Program-made: the position numbers and the translations under genes
Source: CAVSWT01 sp963775245
GTDB lineage: Bacteria > Bacteroidota > Ignavibacteria > Ignavibacteriales > Ignavibacteriaceae
NCBI GenBank assembly: GCA_963775245.1
Contig: CAVZID010000014.1
Location: forward strand, 124,001 to 188,000
Direction: 5' to 3'
Length of the DNA: 64,000 bases
Part shown: positions 26,801 through 36,219 of the stretch, one piece after another
How the letters are laid out: every line of letters starts with the position of its first letter
How positions within the stretch are numbered: position 1 is the first letter of the stretch
Notes under the pieces: generated by a model
Database searches by the model: none
What the model saw: the letters and a program-made list of their open reading frames with translations, nothing else
What the model was told of the DNA's origin: nothing

Positions 26801-26987
26801 TTCAAAAAAGGTGCTGGCGCAGAAATTAGATTTGAATTAAATTCATTTTATCTTTTCCCCACGGATATCTTCTTCAACGCATCTTACGGGTTTGATAAAT
26901 TTACAAGAGAAGTTAACGATAAAACAGTAACTTATGGTAAAGAGTTTCAGATTTTACGGCGGTGTTTTGTTCGGATTTGATATTTAA
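23891..26987 (+). CDS. Gluzincin peptidase / TolB-like propeller / outer-membrane barrel fusion (frameshift near 3' end)
   Basis: After the signal peptide (to about residue 21), a zinc-peptidase domain shows H122-E-F-T-H126 and the third ligand E182 in GWFAEGTAQYM, the gluzincin arrangement. A TolB/WD40-like propeller covers about residues 310-600 (PLYSKDGKKVLYIS, QPSVSHDGKRIVF). The C-terminal part is a surface-antigen-type barrel. The open frame ends at 26980 with an unlikely tail. Dropping one base at about 26948 gives a barrel ending FRFYGGVLFGFDI and a stop at 26987, total 1031 residues. An outer-membrane-anchored peptidase or assembly factor is inferred. Similar fusions are often annotated as Tol biopolymer components. 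Confidence 0.78.
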
Positions 26988-27055
26988 TTATTCTTAAATG
27001 GATTTTAATACTAAAAATATTTTTAACTCTTTATTGAAAATATAAGAGGCTTAAT

Positions 27056-27961
27056 ATGAATTATAAATCAATTTTAGTTGCAGCAATTTTATTAAGCGGG
27101 TTTTTGTTTGCACAGGAAAAATCAAATCAAAATTTAATGTTTACTGGTAATTTGAAATTTGATTCTGAACTATCAAATCAACAAATGCACCCCTTACAAA
27201 AAGTTGAGCCAAACTTGTTTGTTGGGAGAAATAAAAAATCTCCTTTTCTTGCAGCAGTATTTTCATTAGTAGTGCCGGGTTCAGGCGAATTATATGCTAA
27301 AAGCTATTTGAAGGCTGGAATTTTTTTGGCAGTTGAAGCAACTTTAATTACGGTTGGAATCATATATAATAAAAAAGGAGACAACCAAACAAACAACTTC
27401 CAAAACTATGCAGATCAAAACTGGAGTGTTGTTAGGTATGCACAATGGATTATTAATAATAAGGATTACTTAGGTTTAACAGATATAGATCAAAGTACTA
27501 TGACACATGATATGATTATAAGTACAGATCAAAATTTGCCTCCATGGAAACAAGTTAATTTTCAGAAGTTAAACTATTATGAATCTGAAATTAGTCAAGA
27601 AGGATCCGGTTTTACGCATAAGCTGCCTCCTCACGGAGATCAGCAATACTTTGAATTAATTGGTAAATATTATCAATATAATCCCGGGTGGGATGACTTT
27701 AAACAAAATGCTGATTACAAAATATTAACTTCTAATTTCGTCTTGTATTCACACATGAGGGGTGACGCAAATGATCTTTACAATATTTCAACAAAAGCCG
27801 TTGCCGGAATTTATATCAATCATATTTTAAGCGCATTGGATGCTGCATGGACGACAACAGTATACAACAAAGAATTCGCAATGCAGTTAAGAGTTAAGCA
27901 ATATGAAATGGCTGAAGGAACAGTATTAGTACCGACAGTTAATTTTAAATTTGCACTGTAA
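27056..27961 (+). CDS. Hypothetical exported/membrane protein, DUF5683-like
   Basis: This 301-residue protein has a signal peptide (residues 1-19, ending FLFAQ) and a PGSGELYAKSYLKAG motif (about residues 76-90) followed by a hydrophobic helix. This resembles the PGxGQxYNxxxxKG core of DUF5683 proteins of Bacteroidetes. The C-terminal half has no recognised domain. A GAGGC ribosome-binding site precedes the ATG. It follows the peptidase-barrel gene by about 70 bases on the same strand. Function is unknown. Confidence 0.65.
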   Translation: MNYKSILVAAILLSGFLFAQEKSNQNLMFTGNLKFDSELSNQQMHPLQKVEPNLFVGRNKKSPFLAAVFSLVVPGSGELYAKSYLKAGIFLAVEATLITVGIIYNKKGDNQTNNFQNYADQNWSVVRYAQWIINNKDYLGLTDIDQSTMTHDMIISTDQNLPPWKQVNFQKLNYYESEISQEGSGFTHKLPPHGDQQYFELIGKYYQYNPGWDDFKQNADYKILTSNFVLYSHMRGDANDLYNISTKAVAGIYINHILSALDAAWTTTVYNKEFAMQLRVKQYEMAEGTVLVPTVNFKFAL

Positions 27962-28182
27962 ATTATATTTTTATTTATGAGTTCAAGTTTAAGAGTAAGT
28001 TCAAGATCAATTGGTCTTTCAATGTATTAAATTTTAAATCTTTCAATATTTAAATTTAATGTTCATTCAATCATTCTCCCATTCCTAATGCCACTCTTAT
28101 TTTTAGTCTAAAATTAAATTTCACCTTTCAATTAGTTATCCAACCCTTAATATAAATTTTATATAAAATTCTTGTTTGGCAT

Positions 28183-28198
28183 CTTAGAATTTTCTAAG
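28183..28198. promoter_or_regulatory. Candidate TetR operator palindrome
   Basis: CTTAGAA-TT-TTCTAAG is a perfect 16-bp palindrome 45 bases upstream of the tetR start codon. AATTTTCTAA recurs in direct orientation about 20 bases later (28188-28197 and 28208-28217). TetR-family genes usually regulate their own operon from such a site; binding is inferred. Confidence 0.5.
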
Positions 28199-28243
28199 TT
28201 TCGAACAATTTTCTAAAATGTTCTATAAAATATTTTACACTAA

Positions 28244-28855
28244 GTGAGCAAAAAAGTAGAAAAAAAAGAAAAAATTGTTGAAGCCGCCCGGAAAGTATTT
28301 TCTAAATACGGGTACAATAAAACTACTTTAGATGATATTGGAAATATTGTAGGGATGAAAAAAAATTCTCTCTATCATTATTTCAAAAACAAAGAGGATC
28401 TATTTTCATACATAATTAATTGCGAAGCAGATTTATATTTCAAGTATATCAACAAAGAAATTAAAAAAGGCAAAAGTGCTAAACAAAAAATCAAAATTCT
28501 TGTCGAAGATGGAATTAAATTCGGCAGGGAAAGACTAAATTTATATAACTCAACTGTCGCAGCTCGAATGGAAATATTTCACTTGATTGAAAATTTTCAT
28601 AAAGATTTTGTTAATAAACAGTATGATATTATGAGAGATGTACTAAAAGAGGGTATCAAAAATAACGAATTTATTAAGCATGACAGTAAGAAACTTGCCG
28701 AGGATTTAATGGATATGTTTAATTCTATTGAAGAGCATTTGTTTATTACCAGCGGAGCCAAATATTTTCGCGATATAAATTTTGAAAAAATAGATAAGAA
28801 AATTTCTAATTTGCTGAACTTCATACTAAAGGGGCTTACATTAAAATCTGATTAA
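28244..28855 (+). CDS. TetR/AcrR family transcriptional regulator
   Basis: This 203-residue protein has the N-terminal TetR helix-turn-helix (about residues 8-53: IVEAARKVFSKYG, then MKKNSLYHYFKNKEDLF), and a helical ligand-binding C-terminal domain without recognisable specificity. The start is GTG at 28244; the nearest upstream ATG is out of frame. It is the first gene of an efflux operon (TolC, membrane-fusion, RND genes follow), so it very probably represses that operon. A palindrome upstream is the candidate operator. Confidence 0.9.
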   Translation: MSKKVEKKEKIVEAARKVFSKYGYNKTTLDDIGNIVGMKKNSLYHYFKNKEDLFSYIINCEADLYFKYINKEIKKGKSAKQKIKILVEDGIKFGRERLNLYNSTVAARMEIFHLIENFHKDFVNKQYDIMRDVLKEGIKNNEFIKHDSKKLAEDLMDMFNSIEEHLFITSGAKYFRDINFEKIDKKISNLLNFILKGLTLKSD

Positions 28856-28877
28856 AGAATTATTTCAGGGAAGAATA

Positions 28878-30248
28878 ATGAGTAATAGATTTGTAAATAA
28901 AATATTCCAGAATACTTTCATCATTCTAATATTAATATTTAGCAGCGGTTCGATATATTCTCAAACCTCTGCAAATGACAGCACAATTGTATTAACTTTA
29001 GAAAAAGCTGTTAATATGGCTTTGGAGAAAAACTATGATGTTCAAATAGCCAATTACAATGAAATGAATGCAGAGGCGCAAATTACAGAAGCATACGGAG
29101 GAGCGTGGCCAAGATTGAGCTTTGCCGGGACTTATACAAGAAATTTGAAGCTGCCGGTTTTGTTTTTACCACCCAACACTCCATTTAATCCTAGCTCATC
29201 CACAGAAACTTTCTCATTGGGAGCTAATAACAGCTTTAATATTGGAGTTTCGCTTTCACAAACAATTTACGATCCCAGGTTGGGAACAGCTATCAGTATT
29301 GCCAAACAATATTCTCAGTATTCTAAATTAAACAATCAATCAACTGAAGATGATGTTAGGGCGCAGGTAAAGCAGGCATTTTATGGTGCTTTGCTTTCTA
29401 AAAAATTAGTAGAAGTAAATGAAGAAGGTTTTAATGTAGCTAAAGCAAATAAGGAAAATACAGAAGCGCTATACAAGCAGGGAGTTGCATCAGAATACGA
29501 TTATCTGCGTTCCGAGGTTCAGCTTGCTAATGTCCAACCGGCATTGATTGAATCAAAAAATAATTTTGAAATGTCAAAAAATAATATAAAAAATTTATTA
29601 GCTATAAATCTTAATACAAAAGTTGAAATTCAAGGTGAATTAAAAGTTGAAAAAATACCAGTTGAACAATTTGAAATCTCTAATGAATTGTTGGAACAAA
29701 AAAACCCGTTGCTGCAAAGTTTAAATATTCAGAAATCAATGCTGGAAGAAAACATAAGCATAGAAAAAGCCGCATATCTGCCAACTTTAAAAGCCTTTGG
29801 AAGCTATGCCTGGCAGACAGAAGACAACACTTTTCAATTTAAAAATTATAATTGGGCAAATACTTTTTCAGTGGGGCTTCAGCTTACTTACACTTTGTTT
29901 GACGGGTTCCAGAGAAGTGCAAAAGTTGAGCAGGCAGAAATTGGTGTAAAGTCATTACAAGCAACAAAAAGTAAAACCGAAGAGAACTTAAAAATCGGTT
30001 TGCTTCAGGCCAGGCTTAAAATGCACGAAGCACTTGATAGAATTGATGCTCAGAAGAAAAGTGTTGAGCAGGCAGAGAAAGCTTTAAAGATTTCGGAGAC
30101 ACGTTATAAAAGCGGTGTAGGAACTCAATTGGAAATATTAGATACTCAAAACTCTTTATCCCAAACAAGAATTAATTATGAAAAAGCTATTTATGATTAC
30201 TTAATTGCAAAAACAAATTGGGAAAAACTTTTAGGAACAACAAAGTAA
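28878..30248 (+). CDS. TolC-family outer-membrane efflux protein
   Basis: This 456-residue protein has a signal peptide (to about residue 29, ending SIYSQ) and two repeats of the TolC/OEP fold rich in long coiled-coil helices. NMALEKNYDVQIANYNEMNAE starts the first helical hairpin, and GVGTQLEILDTQNSLSQTRI marks the second. The family forms trimeric outer-membrane channels for tripartite pumps. A CAGGGAAGAATAATG start region gives a fair ribosome-binding site. It lies between tetR and the membrane-fusion gene. Confidence 0.92.
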   Translation: MSNRFVNKIFQNTFIILILIFSSGSIYSQTSANDSTIVLTLEKAVNMALEKNYDVQIANYNEMNAEAQITEAYGGAWPRLSFAGTYTRNLKLPVLFLPPNTPFNPSSSTETFSLGANNSFNIGVSLSQTIYDPRLGTAISIAKQYSQYSKLNNQSTEDDVRAQVKQAFYGALLSKKLVEVNEEGFNVAKANKENTEALYKQGVASEYDYLRSEVQLANVQPALIESKNNFEMSKNNIKNLLAINLNTKVEIQGELKVEKIPVEQFEISNELLEQKNPLLQSLNIQKSMLEENISIEKAAYLPTLKAFGSYAWQTEDNTFQFKNYNWANTFSVGLQLTYTLFDGFQRSAKVEQAEIGVKSLQATKSKTEENLKIGLLQARLKMHEALDRIDAQKKSVEQAEKALKISETRYKSGVGTQLEILDTQNSLSQTRINYEKAIYDYLIAKTNWEKLLGTTK

Positions 30249-30278
30249 AATGAAATTAAAATTAGAGGAGAATTAAAA

Positions 30279-31334
30279 TTGAAGTCTAAATTGAAATTAA
30301 CAATCGTTGGTTTATTTAATTTATCATTTTTTATTTTATTGATATTTTCAATTGGCTGCGGCAGTAAATCAGAAAATAATAAAGAAGCAAAATTAGAAGT
30401 GAAGCCTATACCTGTTAATGCGGTTGTAGTTAAAAAAGGTACTATCTCACAAGAAAAAACTTTTTCCGGGACACTTGAAGGCATTGAGCAAGCTTCAATA
30501 ATTGCTAAAATCTCCGAGAGGATAACAGATATAAAAAATGAAGTAAATGATTATGTTAAAAAAGGAGATGTCATTTTTGAACTTGATAAATCCGGCCCGA
30601 TGTCAAGTTATCTTCAAACTCAAGCTGCTTTTGTTAATGCCCAAAAAGATTATGAAAGAATGAAAGCATTAATTGATGAAGGAGCGGTTTCGCAGCAGAG
30701 AGTTGATCAGGCAAAAACGGCTTATGATGTTGCCAAAGCAAATTTTGATGCAGCAAAAAGTACGGTTGAATTAACTACTCCAATCAATGGAATTGTAACG
30801 GATATAAAATATAATGTTGGTGATTGGGTTACTCCTGGCAGCGAGCTTGGTATTGTTGCTAACATAAACGAAATGGTAATTAAGTTTTACGTAAGTGAAG
30901 TAGAAATGCAGAAAATAAAAATTGGAGAGCAAGTTAAAATTTATTCGGAGTTTGATAAAAATAATTCTGTTAAGGGCAAAATTTATGAAATATCCAGGTC
31001 AGCTTCATCAGATGCCCGTGCATTCCAGGTTAAGGCAAAATTTGAGAATTCAAAAAACCTATTGTTCAAACCGGGGATGTTTGTAAGTGCAGATGTAGTA
31101 TTAAATTCTTTGAATGATGTTTTAATTATCCCAACTCCTGCAATCACATTCACAAATAATAAAAATATAGTTTATAGAATAAAAAATAATCAAGCGTTTC
31201 CTGTTGAAATAAATACGGGAATAACAAATCAAAATAATACTGAAGTATTAAGCGGATTAAACGAAAATGATACAATTGTAACTTTAGGAATGAATAATCT
31301 CCAGGATAGTTCAAAAGTATCTATAGTTAAGTAA
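30279..31334 (+). CDS. RND efflux periplasmic adaptor (membrane-fusion) lipoprotein
   Basis: This 351-residue protein begins at a TTG codon eight to nine bases after GAGGAG. The N-terminus is a lipoprotein signal with Cys at residue 27 (IFSIGC). HlyD/AcrA features follow: a barrel-sandwich half-motif (ARITDIKNEVNDYVKKGDVIF-type strand at about residues 75-100), a coiled-coil hairpin (about 105-160), the second lipoyl half (TPINGIVTDIKYNVGDWV), and a beta-barrel and membrane-proximal domain ending near residue 350. It links the TolC-type channel to the RND pump encoded next. Confidence 0.92.
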   Translation: MKSKLKLTIVGLFNLSFFILLIFSIGCGSKSENNKEAKLEVKPIPVNAVVVKKGTISQEKTFSGTLEGIEQASIIAKISERITDIKNEVNDYVKKGDVIFELDKSGPMSSYLQTQAAFVNAQKDYERMKALIDEGAVSQQRVDQAKTAYDVAKANFDAAKSTVELTTPINGIVTDIKYNVGDWVTPGSELGIVANINEMVIKFYVSEVEMQKIKIGEQVKIYSEFDKNNSVKGKIYEISRSASSDARAFQVKAKFENSKNLLFKPGMFVSADVVLNSLNDVLIIPTPAITFTNNKNIVYRIKNNQAFPVEINTGITNQNNTEVLSGLNENDTIVTLGMNNLQDSSKVSIVK

Positions 31335-31368
31335 AAATTTGTATTGAAAAAAAATAGGGTACCAATAC

Positions 31369-34300
31369 ATGAAATTAGCAGATGTTTCCATACAAAGGCC
31401 TGTATTTACAACAATGATTGTAGCTGCAATTCTTGTTTTAGGATTGTTTTCTTTCATAAAATTAAATGTTGATCAATATCCGGATGTAGATATTCCATAT
31501 GTTGTAATTACAACCGTTCTTCCTGGTGCCGGCCCGGAACAAGTTGAGTCTGATGTTACAAAAATTATTGAAGATGCCGTTAACCCGGTTGAAGGTGTTG
31601 ATCATATTTCATCTACTTCGCAGGAAGGTGTATCTATTGTAGTAATTCAATTCAAATTGGAGATTGATGGTAAAACAGCTTCGCAGGATGTTAGAGAAAA
31701 AGTTGCCGCAGTGAGATCAGAACTGCCTAATGATGTTGAAGATCCGGTTATTCAAAGATATGATCCGGCAAGCTTACCGATATTAACTCTTACTGTATCC
31801 GGGGAAAGATCTGAAAAAGAAATAACCCAATACACAAAAGATGTTATTAAAAAAAGAATAGAAAACATACCTGGCATTGGTTCGGTTGATTTAGTAGGCG
31901 GAGCTGAAAGAGAAATTTTAATTGATGTTGACGCCGACAGATTAAGAGCATATAATTTATCAATCCAGGAAGTTATACAAGCCATTGGAGCTGCTAATGT
32001 TGAAGTACCCGGTGGAAACTTAAATCAAGGTGATAGACAATTAATTCTAAGAACTACAGGCAAATTGACTAAAGTAAGTGATTTTGGAAACATAGTTGTA
32101 GCTACACCTAGAAGTCAACTAGTATATTTATCTGACATTGCAACTATTAATGATTCCACGGTAGAGAAAACAAGTTTAACAAGATTAAACGGCAAAACTG
32201 CTGTTGGTTTGGATATAAAAAAACAATCGGGAAGCAACACTGTTAATGTTGCCGATGCTGTAAAAAAACAATTACCTATACTGCAGAAAGAGCTTCCATC
32301 AGATATACATATAACAGTTGCCCGTGATAATAGTTTATTCATTAAGAATTCTATAAATGATGTGTTGTTTGATCTTATTTATGGTGCAATTCTGGCTGTT
32401 CTTGTAATCTTTTTATTCCTGGCTAATCTTCGTGCTACTATTATAAGTGCATTTGCTTTGCCCACTTCAATCATCGGCAGTTTTTTATTAATGTACGCTT
32501 TTGGCTTTACGTTAAATGTTATGACTTTACTAGCATTGTCTTTGGCTGTGGGTTTATTAATTGATGATGCAATAGTTGTAATAGAAAATATCTATCGTCA
32601 TATGGATGAAGGTGAAACTCCACTTGAAGCCGCTAAATCTGCAAGTGATGAAATTGGCTTAGCGGTTATGGCGGTTACATTTACTTTAGTTGCCGTGTTT
32701 ATTCCAGTTGCTTTTATGCCGGGTATTGTTGGAAGATTCTTTTTTGAATTTGGAATTACTGTGACTGTTGCAGTATTAATATCCTTGTTTATTGCTTTCA
32801 GCTTAACACCAATGCTTTCATCAAAATGGTTAAAAGCAAGTGATGAAGCATTATCAAAGGAAGGCAACATTATACAGCGGGCATTATATTATTTCAATCA
32901 CTTTTTTGATTGGCTTAGCAAGAAATATATCAGCGCATTGAGATGGTCTATAAAACATAGGGCAATCATTGTTTTAGCCGCAATTGCCATTTTTGTGTTC
33001 AGTTTTTATTTGATGAAATTTTTAGGTTCAGAATTTTTCCCTTCACAAGATCAAGGAGAATTTACAATATCAATTAATGCAGCTCCGGGAAGTTCTTTAG
33101 AACAGACAAGTAAGATTGCAAGGGAATTAGAAGAAAAAATTCAGGGCCAAAAAGGAGTTATCAATGTTTTAACAACAATTGGCTCTGGAAATAATCCCGT
33201 TAACAAAGGAAATATTTTAGTTAAGCTGGTAAGTAAAAATGACCGCGATTATTCAGTGACTCAAATGATGAACGAATTAAGAAACAAAACTCATATTGCC
33301 GGTGCCAATATCAGCTTTGGAGTTCCCGGCGGGCCTGGCGGGCAAGAGAAGCCTGTTGTTTTTAGTATTAGAGGTGAAGATATAAATCGTCTAAAAAGTA
33401 TAGCTAATAAAGTTGAAACTATTTTGAAAACTACTCCAGGTGCTGTGGACGTTGAAACCAGCCTGGAAACTTCTAAGCCTGAAGTAAGGATTGTTACAGT
33501 TAGACAAAAAGCATCTGAACTTGGAATTAACCCGGGCTTAATCGCAACTACTGTACGCTCAATGGTAGATGGTTACAAGGCAACAAAATACCAGGAGGGT
33601 AATGAACAATACGACGTTAGAGTAAGATTAAAAGAAAAGGACAGAACAACAATTCAGGATATTTCCAATATAGCGATTAAAGGAACTAAAAAAGATAGGA
33701 AGGGAAATTCTATTTTAATTCCACTAAGCGATGTGGCTTTTATTTCACAAGGTGTTGGCCCATCAAAGATTAACCGTTATGATAGGCAGCGCGAGATTAG
33801 AATTGATGCAGATCTATCAGGTAAATTATTAGGAGAAGTTGTTGCAGCGGCGCAAAAAAGAATCAATGAAATTAATATTCCCGCCGGCTATAGTGTAAAA
33901 GTTTCTGGAAGTGCCGAAGTACAAGCCGAGTCATTTTTAAATATTTTCCTATCATTAGCTTTGGCAATTATTTTTGTTTATATCGTGCTGGCTTCGCAGT
34001 TTGAAAGTTTCTTACATCCGTTCTCAATTATGTTAGCATTACCGATGTCTATCATTGGTGCTGTACTAGCATTACTTATACTTGGCGGGTCACTTTCCAT
34101 TATGTCGTTAATTGGAATAATTATGTTAATGGGATTAGTTACTAAGAATGGAATTTTACTTGTGGATTATATTAATATTCAGCGGGGAAGAGGACTGTCC
34201 CGTCCGGATGCAATATTAAAAGCAGGCCCAACGAGGTTACGCCCGATTTTGATGACTACCTTTGCTATGATATTTGGAATGATTCCGGTTGCTTTTTCTT

Positions 34301-34494
34301 TGGGTGAAGGCTCAGAATTCAGGTCACCAATGGGCCAGGCTGTTATTGGCGGATTGATTACATCTACTCTTTTAACTTTGTTTATTGTTCCGGTTGTTTA
34401 TTCATTGTTGGATGATATTTCATTACACTTTCAAAAATCTTCTGAAGACAGGAAAAAAAGAAAAAGTTTAAAGGATAAATCACAAAGGGCTTAA
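31369..34494 (+). CDS. RND multidrug efflux transporter (AcrB/MexB-type)
   Basis: This 1041-residue inner-membrane proton antiporter starts MKLADVSIQRPVFTTMI, which is typical of HAE1-type RND pumps. Twelve transmembrane helices are expected. Visible landmarks are the TM4 motif ALSLAVGLLIDDAIVVIENI with the two proton-relay aspartates, the first docking/porter loop from about residue 40 to 330, and the RLRPILMTTFAMIFGMIP motif in the C-terminal half. The substrate cannot be told from sequence. The operon order TetR-OMF-MFP-RND is classical. The stop codon is two bases before the small PG0541-like gene. Confidence 0.93.
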   Translation: MKLADVSIQRPVFTTMIVAAILVLGLFSFIKLNVDQYPDVDIPYVVITTVLPGAGPEQVESDVTKIIEDAVNPVEGVDHISSTSQEGVSIVVIQFKLEIDGKTASQDVREKVAAVRSELPNDVEDPVIQRYDPASLPILTLTVSGERSEKEITQYTKDVIKKRIENIPGIGSVDLVGGAEREILIDVDADRLRAYNLSIQEVIQAIGAANVEVPGGNLNQGDRQLILRTTGKLTKVSDFGNIVVATPRSQLVYLSDIATINDSTVEKTSLTRLNGKTAVGLDIKKQSGSNTVNVADAVKKQLPILQKELPSDIHITVARDNSLFIKNSINDVLFDLIYGAILAVLVIFLFLANLRATIISAFALPTSIIGSFLLMYAFGFTLNVMTLLALSLAVGLLIDDAIVVIENIYRHMDEGETPLEAAKSASDEIGLAVMAVTFTLVAVFIPVAFMPGIVGRFFFEFGITVTVAVLISLFIAFSLTPMLSSKWLKASDEALSKEGNIIQRALYYFNHFFDWLSKKYISALRWSIKHRAIIVLAAIAIFVFSFYLMKFLGSEFFPSQDQGEFTISINAAPGSSLEQTSKIARELEEKIQGQKGVINVLTTIGSGNNPVNKGNILVKLVSKNDRDYSVTQMMNELRNKTHIAGANISFGVPGGPGGQEKPVVFSIRGEDINRLKSIANKVETILKTTPGAVDVETSLETSKPEVRIVTVRQKASELGINPGLIATTVRSMVDGYKATKYQEGNEQYDVRVRLKEKDRTTIQDISNIAIKGTKKDRKGNSILIPLSDVAFISQGVGPSKINRYDRQREIRIDADLSGKLLGEVVAAAQKRINEINIPAGYSVKVSGSAEVQAESFLNIFLSLALAIIFVYIVLASQFESFLHPFSIMLALPMSIIGAVLALLILGGSLSIMSLIGIIMLMGLVTKNGILLVDYINIQRGRGLSRPDAILKAGPTRLRPILMTTFAMIFGMIPVAFSLGEGSEFRSPMGQAVIGGLITSTLLTLFIVPVVYSLLDDISLHFQKSSEDRKKRKSLKDKSQRA

Positions 34495-34496
34495 AA

Positions 34497-34796
34497 ATGA
34501 AAATTGCATTTTTAGTTTATCATGATGTTATTGATGACAGAGTAATAAAATTTCTGGATGAATTAAAAATTGATGCTTATACAAAGTGGGAACAAGTGAT
34601 TGGAAAATTTCATGGCTCTGAAGGACATTTGGGAACCAGAACTTTTCCCGGGCACAATAGCGTTAGAATGATTCCTTTCAGAGATGATGAAGTACTACAA
34701 AAATTGATTGAAGATTTACAGGAATTTAATAAGTCGGCAGTAAAAAAGGATGATGAGATCCGGCTTTACCTTATACCCCTTGAAAAGATAGTTTAG
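34497..34796 (+). CDS. PG0541-like transporter-associated small protein
   Basis: This 99-residue soluble protein starts MKIAFLVYHDVIDDRVIKFL and contains EGHLGTRTFPGHNS. The pattern matches small proteins annotated PG0541-family and found beside RND pumps in Bacteroidetes; the fold is probably a P-II-like ferredoxin fold (inference). Coupling to the RND gene is tight, with only two bases between them. A terminator hairpin follows. A regulatory or accessory role for the pump is possible but unproven. Confidence 0.7.
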   Translation: MKIAFLVYHDVIDDRVIKFLDELKIDAYTKWEQVIGKFHGSEGHLGTRTFPGHNSVRMIPFRDDEVLQKLIEDLQEFNKSAVKKDDEIRLYLIPLEKIV

Positions 34797-34829
34797 AATT
34801 CGAATAATTGATAATAATAACTTATTTTT

Positions 34830-34868
34830 AAAAGCGATACTTTCATTATTATGATTGTATCGCTTTTT
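34830..34868 (+). terminator. Rho-independent terminator of the efflux operon
   Basis: AAAAGCGATAC (34830-34840) pairs perfectly with GTATCGCTTTT (34857-34867), ending in five T. It closes the tetR-RND operon and lies upstream of the der start codon at 34909. Confidence 0.85.
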
Positions 34869-34908
34869 CATATCACCTTTATTAGAAAAAAGAATTATTA
34901 AATTATTT

Positions 34909-36219
34909 ATGAAATTACCAATTGTAGTAATCGTTGGAAGGCCAAATGTTGGAAAATCAACTTTGTTTAACCGTATTGTTGGCAAAAGAGATGCAATCGT
35001 TAATGATCAAAGCGGTGTTACGCGAGATAGAAATTACGCTGAAGCCGACTGGGCAGGCAAACATTTCCAATTAATAGATACAGGCGGCTTCGTTCCGGGT
35101 TCTGAAGATCTATTTGAGAAAGCAATTAAAGAACAGATTGATATTGCTATTAACGAATCTGATTCAATTTTATTTGTTGTTGATGTTCGAGATGGTGTTA
35201 ATCCTATTGATATTGAAATTGCAAATATTTTACGCGCCTCTCATAAAGATTTTTTTCTGTTAGTTAATAAAGTTGATTCGGAAAATTTTGAAGCTGCTGC
35301 ATCTGAATTTTACAGCTTAGGAATAGAAAAGCTTCATAACATTTCTGCTTTAGTTGGAAGAAACATTGGGGATTTACTTGACGAAATTACTGAAAGATTT
35401 CCAGAGCAAATAGAAGAAGAAAAGGACCCAAGATTAAAAATAGCAATAGTTGGACGGCCTAATTCTGGTAAATCATCTTTAACAAATTCTTTGTTAGGTG
35501 TTGATAGAAGCATAGTCACAGAAATTCCGGGAACTACTCGAGACAGTGTTGATTCAATATTAAAATATTATGGAAAAGAAATTGTTTTAATCGACACTGC
35601 AGGTTTAAGGAAGAAGAAAAAAGTGGACGAAAGCATAGAATTTTATTCAACAATAAGAACATTAAAGACGATTGGTGAATGTGATGTGGCTGTAGTTATG
35701 CTGGACTCACAATATGGCCTGGAAAAGCAAGATCAGAAAATAATTGACGAAGCGGTAAGATGGAGAAAGGGAATAATAATAGCTGTCAATAAATGGGACC
35801 TTGTTGAAAAAGAAACGAAAACAGCAAAAACAAAGGAAGATGAAATTAAAGATAAGTTGGGAACTTTAAGCTATCTTCCGGTTATTTTTATTTCTGCTTT
35901 GACAAAGCAAAGGATTTACAAACTAATAGAAAGAACTATTCAGCTTGATGAGGAGAGAAAAAAGAAAATTCCAACCAGTGAACTGAATGAAGTTATTTTG
36001 GAAGAAATTAAAAAGAATCCGCCGCCTTCAACTCAAACCGGGAAAGAAGTTAAGATAAAATATATTACACAGGTTGGAGATTATTACCCCATTTTTCTAT
36101 TCTTTACTAATTATCCTAAAAACATTCCTGATCACTATAAAAGATTTTTGGAGAATCAAATAAGAAAGCATTTTGGTTTTGTTGGTGTTCCATTTACTTT
36201 AAGTTTCAAGAATAAATGA
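34909..36219 (+). CDS. der: GTPase Der (EngA), ribosome assembly
   Basis: This 436-residue protein has two tandem GTPase domains. The first P-loop GRPNVGKST is at residues 10-18 and the second GRPNSGKSS at 182-190. DTGG and DTAG switch II motifs and NKVD/NKWD base-recognition motifs are present in the two domains, and a C-terminal KH-like domain follows (about 355-436). Der acts in 50S subunit assembly. The open frame extends 54 bases upstream into the terminator, so the ATG at 34909 (MKLPIVVIVGRPN) is chosen. The stop codon overlaps the next gene as ATGA. Confidence 0.95.
   Translation: MKLPIVVIVGRPNVGKSTLFNRIVGKRDAIVNDQSGVTRDRNYAEADWAGKHFQLIDTGGFVPGSEDLFEKAIKEQIDIAINESDSILFVVDVRDGVNPIDIEIANILRASHKDFFLLVNKVDSENFEAAASEFYSLGIEKLHNISALVGRNIGDLLDEITERFPEQIEEEKDPRLKIAIVGRPNSGKSSLTNSLLGVDRSIVTEIPGTTRDSVDSILKYYGKEIVLIDTAGLRKKKKVDESIEFYSTIRTLKTIGECDVAVVMLDSQYGLEKQDQKIIDEAVRWRKGIIIAVNKWDLVEKETKTAKTKEDEIKDKLGTLSYLPVIFISALTKQRIYKLIERTIQLDEERKKKIPTSELNEVILEEIKKNPPPSTQTGKEVKIKYITQVGDYYPIFLFFTNYPKNIPDHYKRFLENQIRKHFGFVGVPFTLSFKNK

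Noticed and set aside
28597..28824. Antisense open frame within tetR, and similar antisense frames in most large genes
   Set aside because: They are low-complexity shadows of AT-rich coding sequence, without ribosome-binding sites or family motifs.
34855..34908. Upstream extension of der
   Set aside because: It overlaps the terminator hairpin; the ATG at 34909 gives the normal Der N-terminus.
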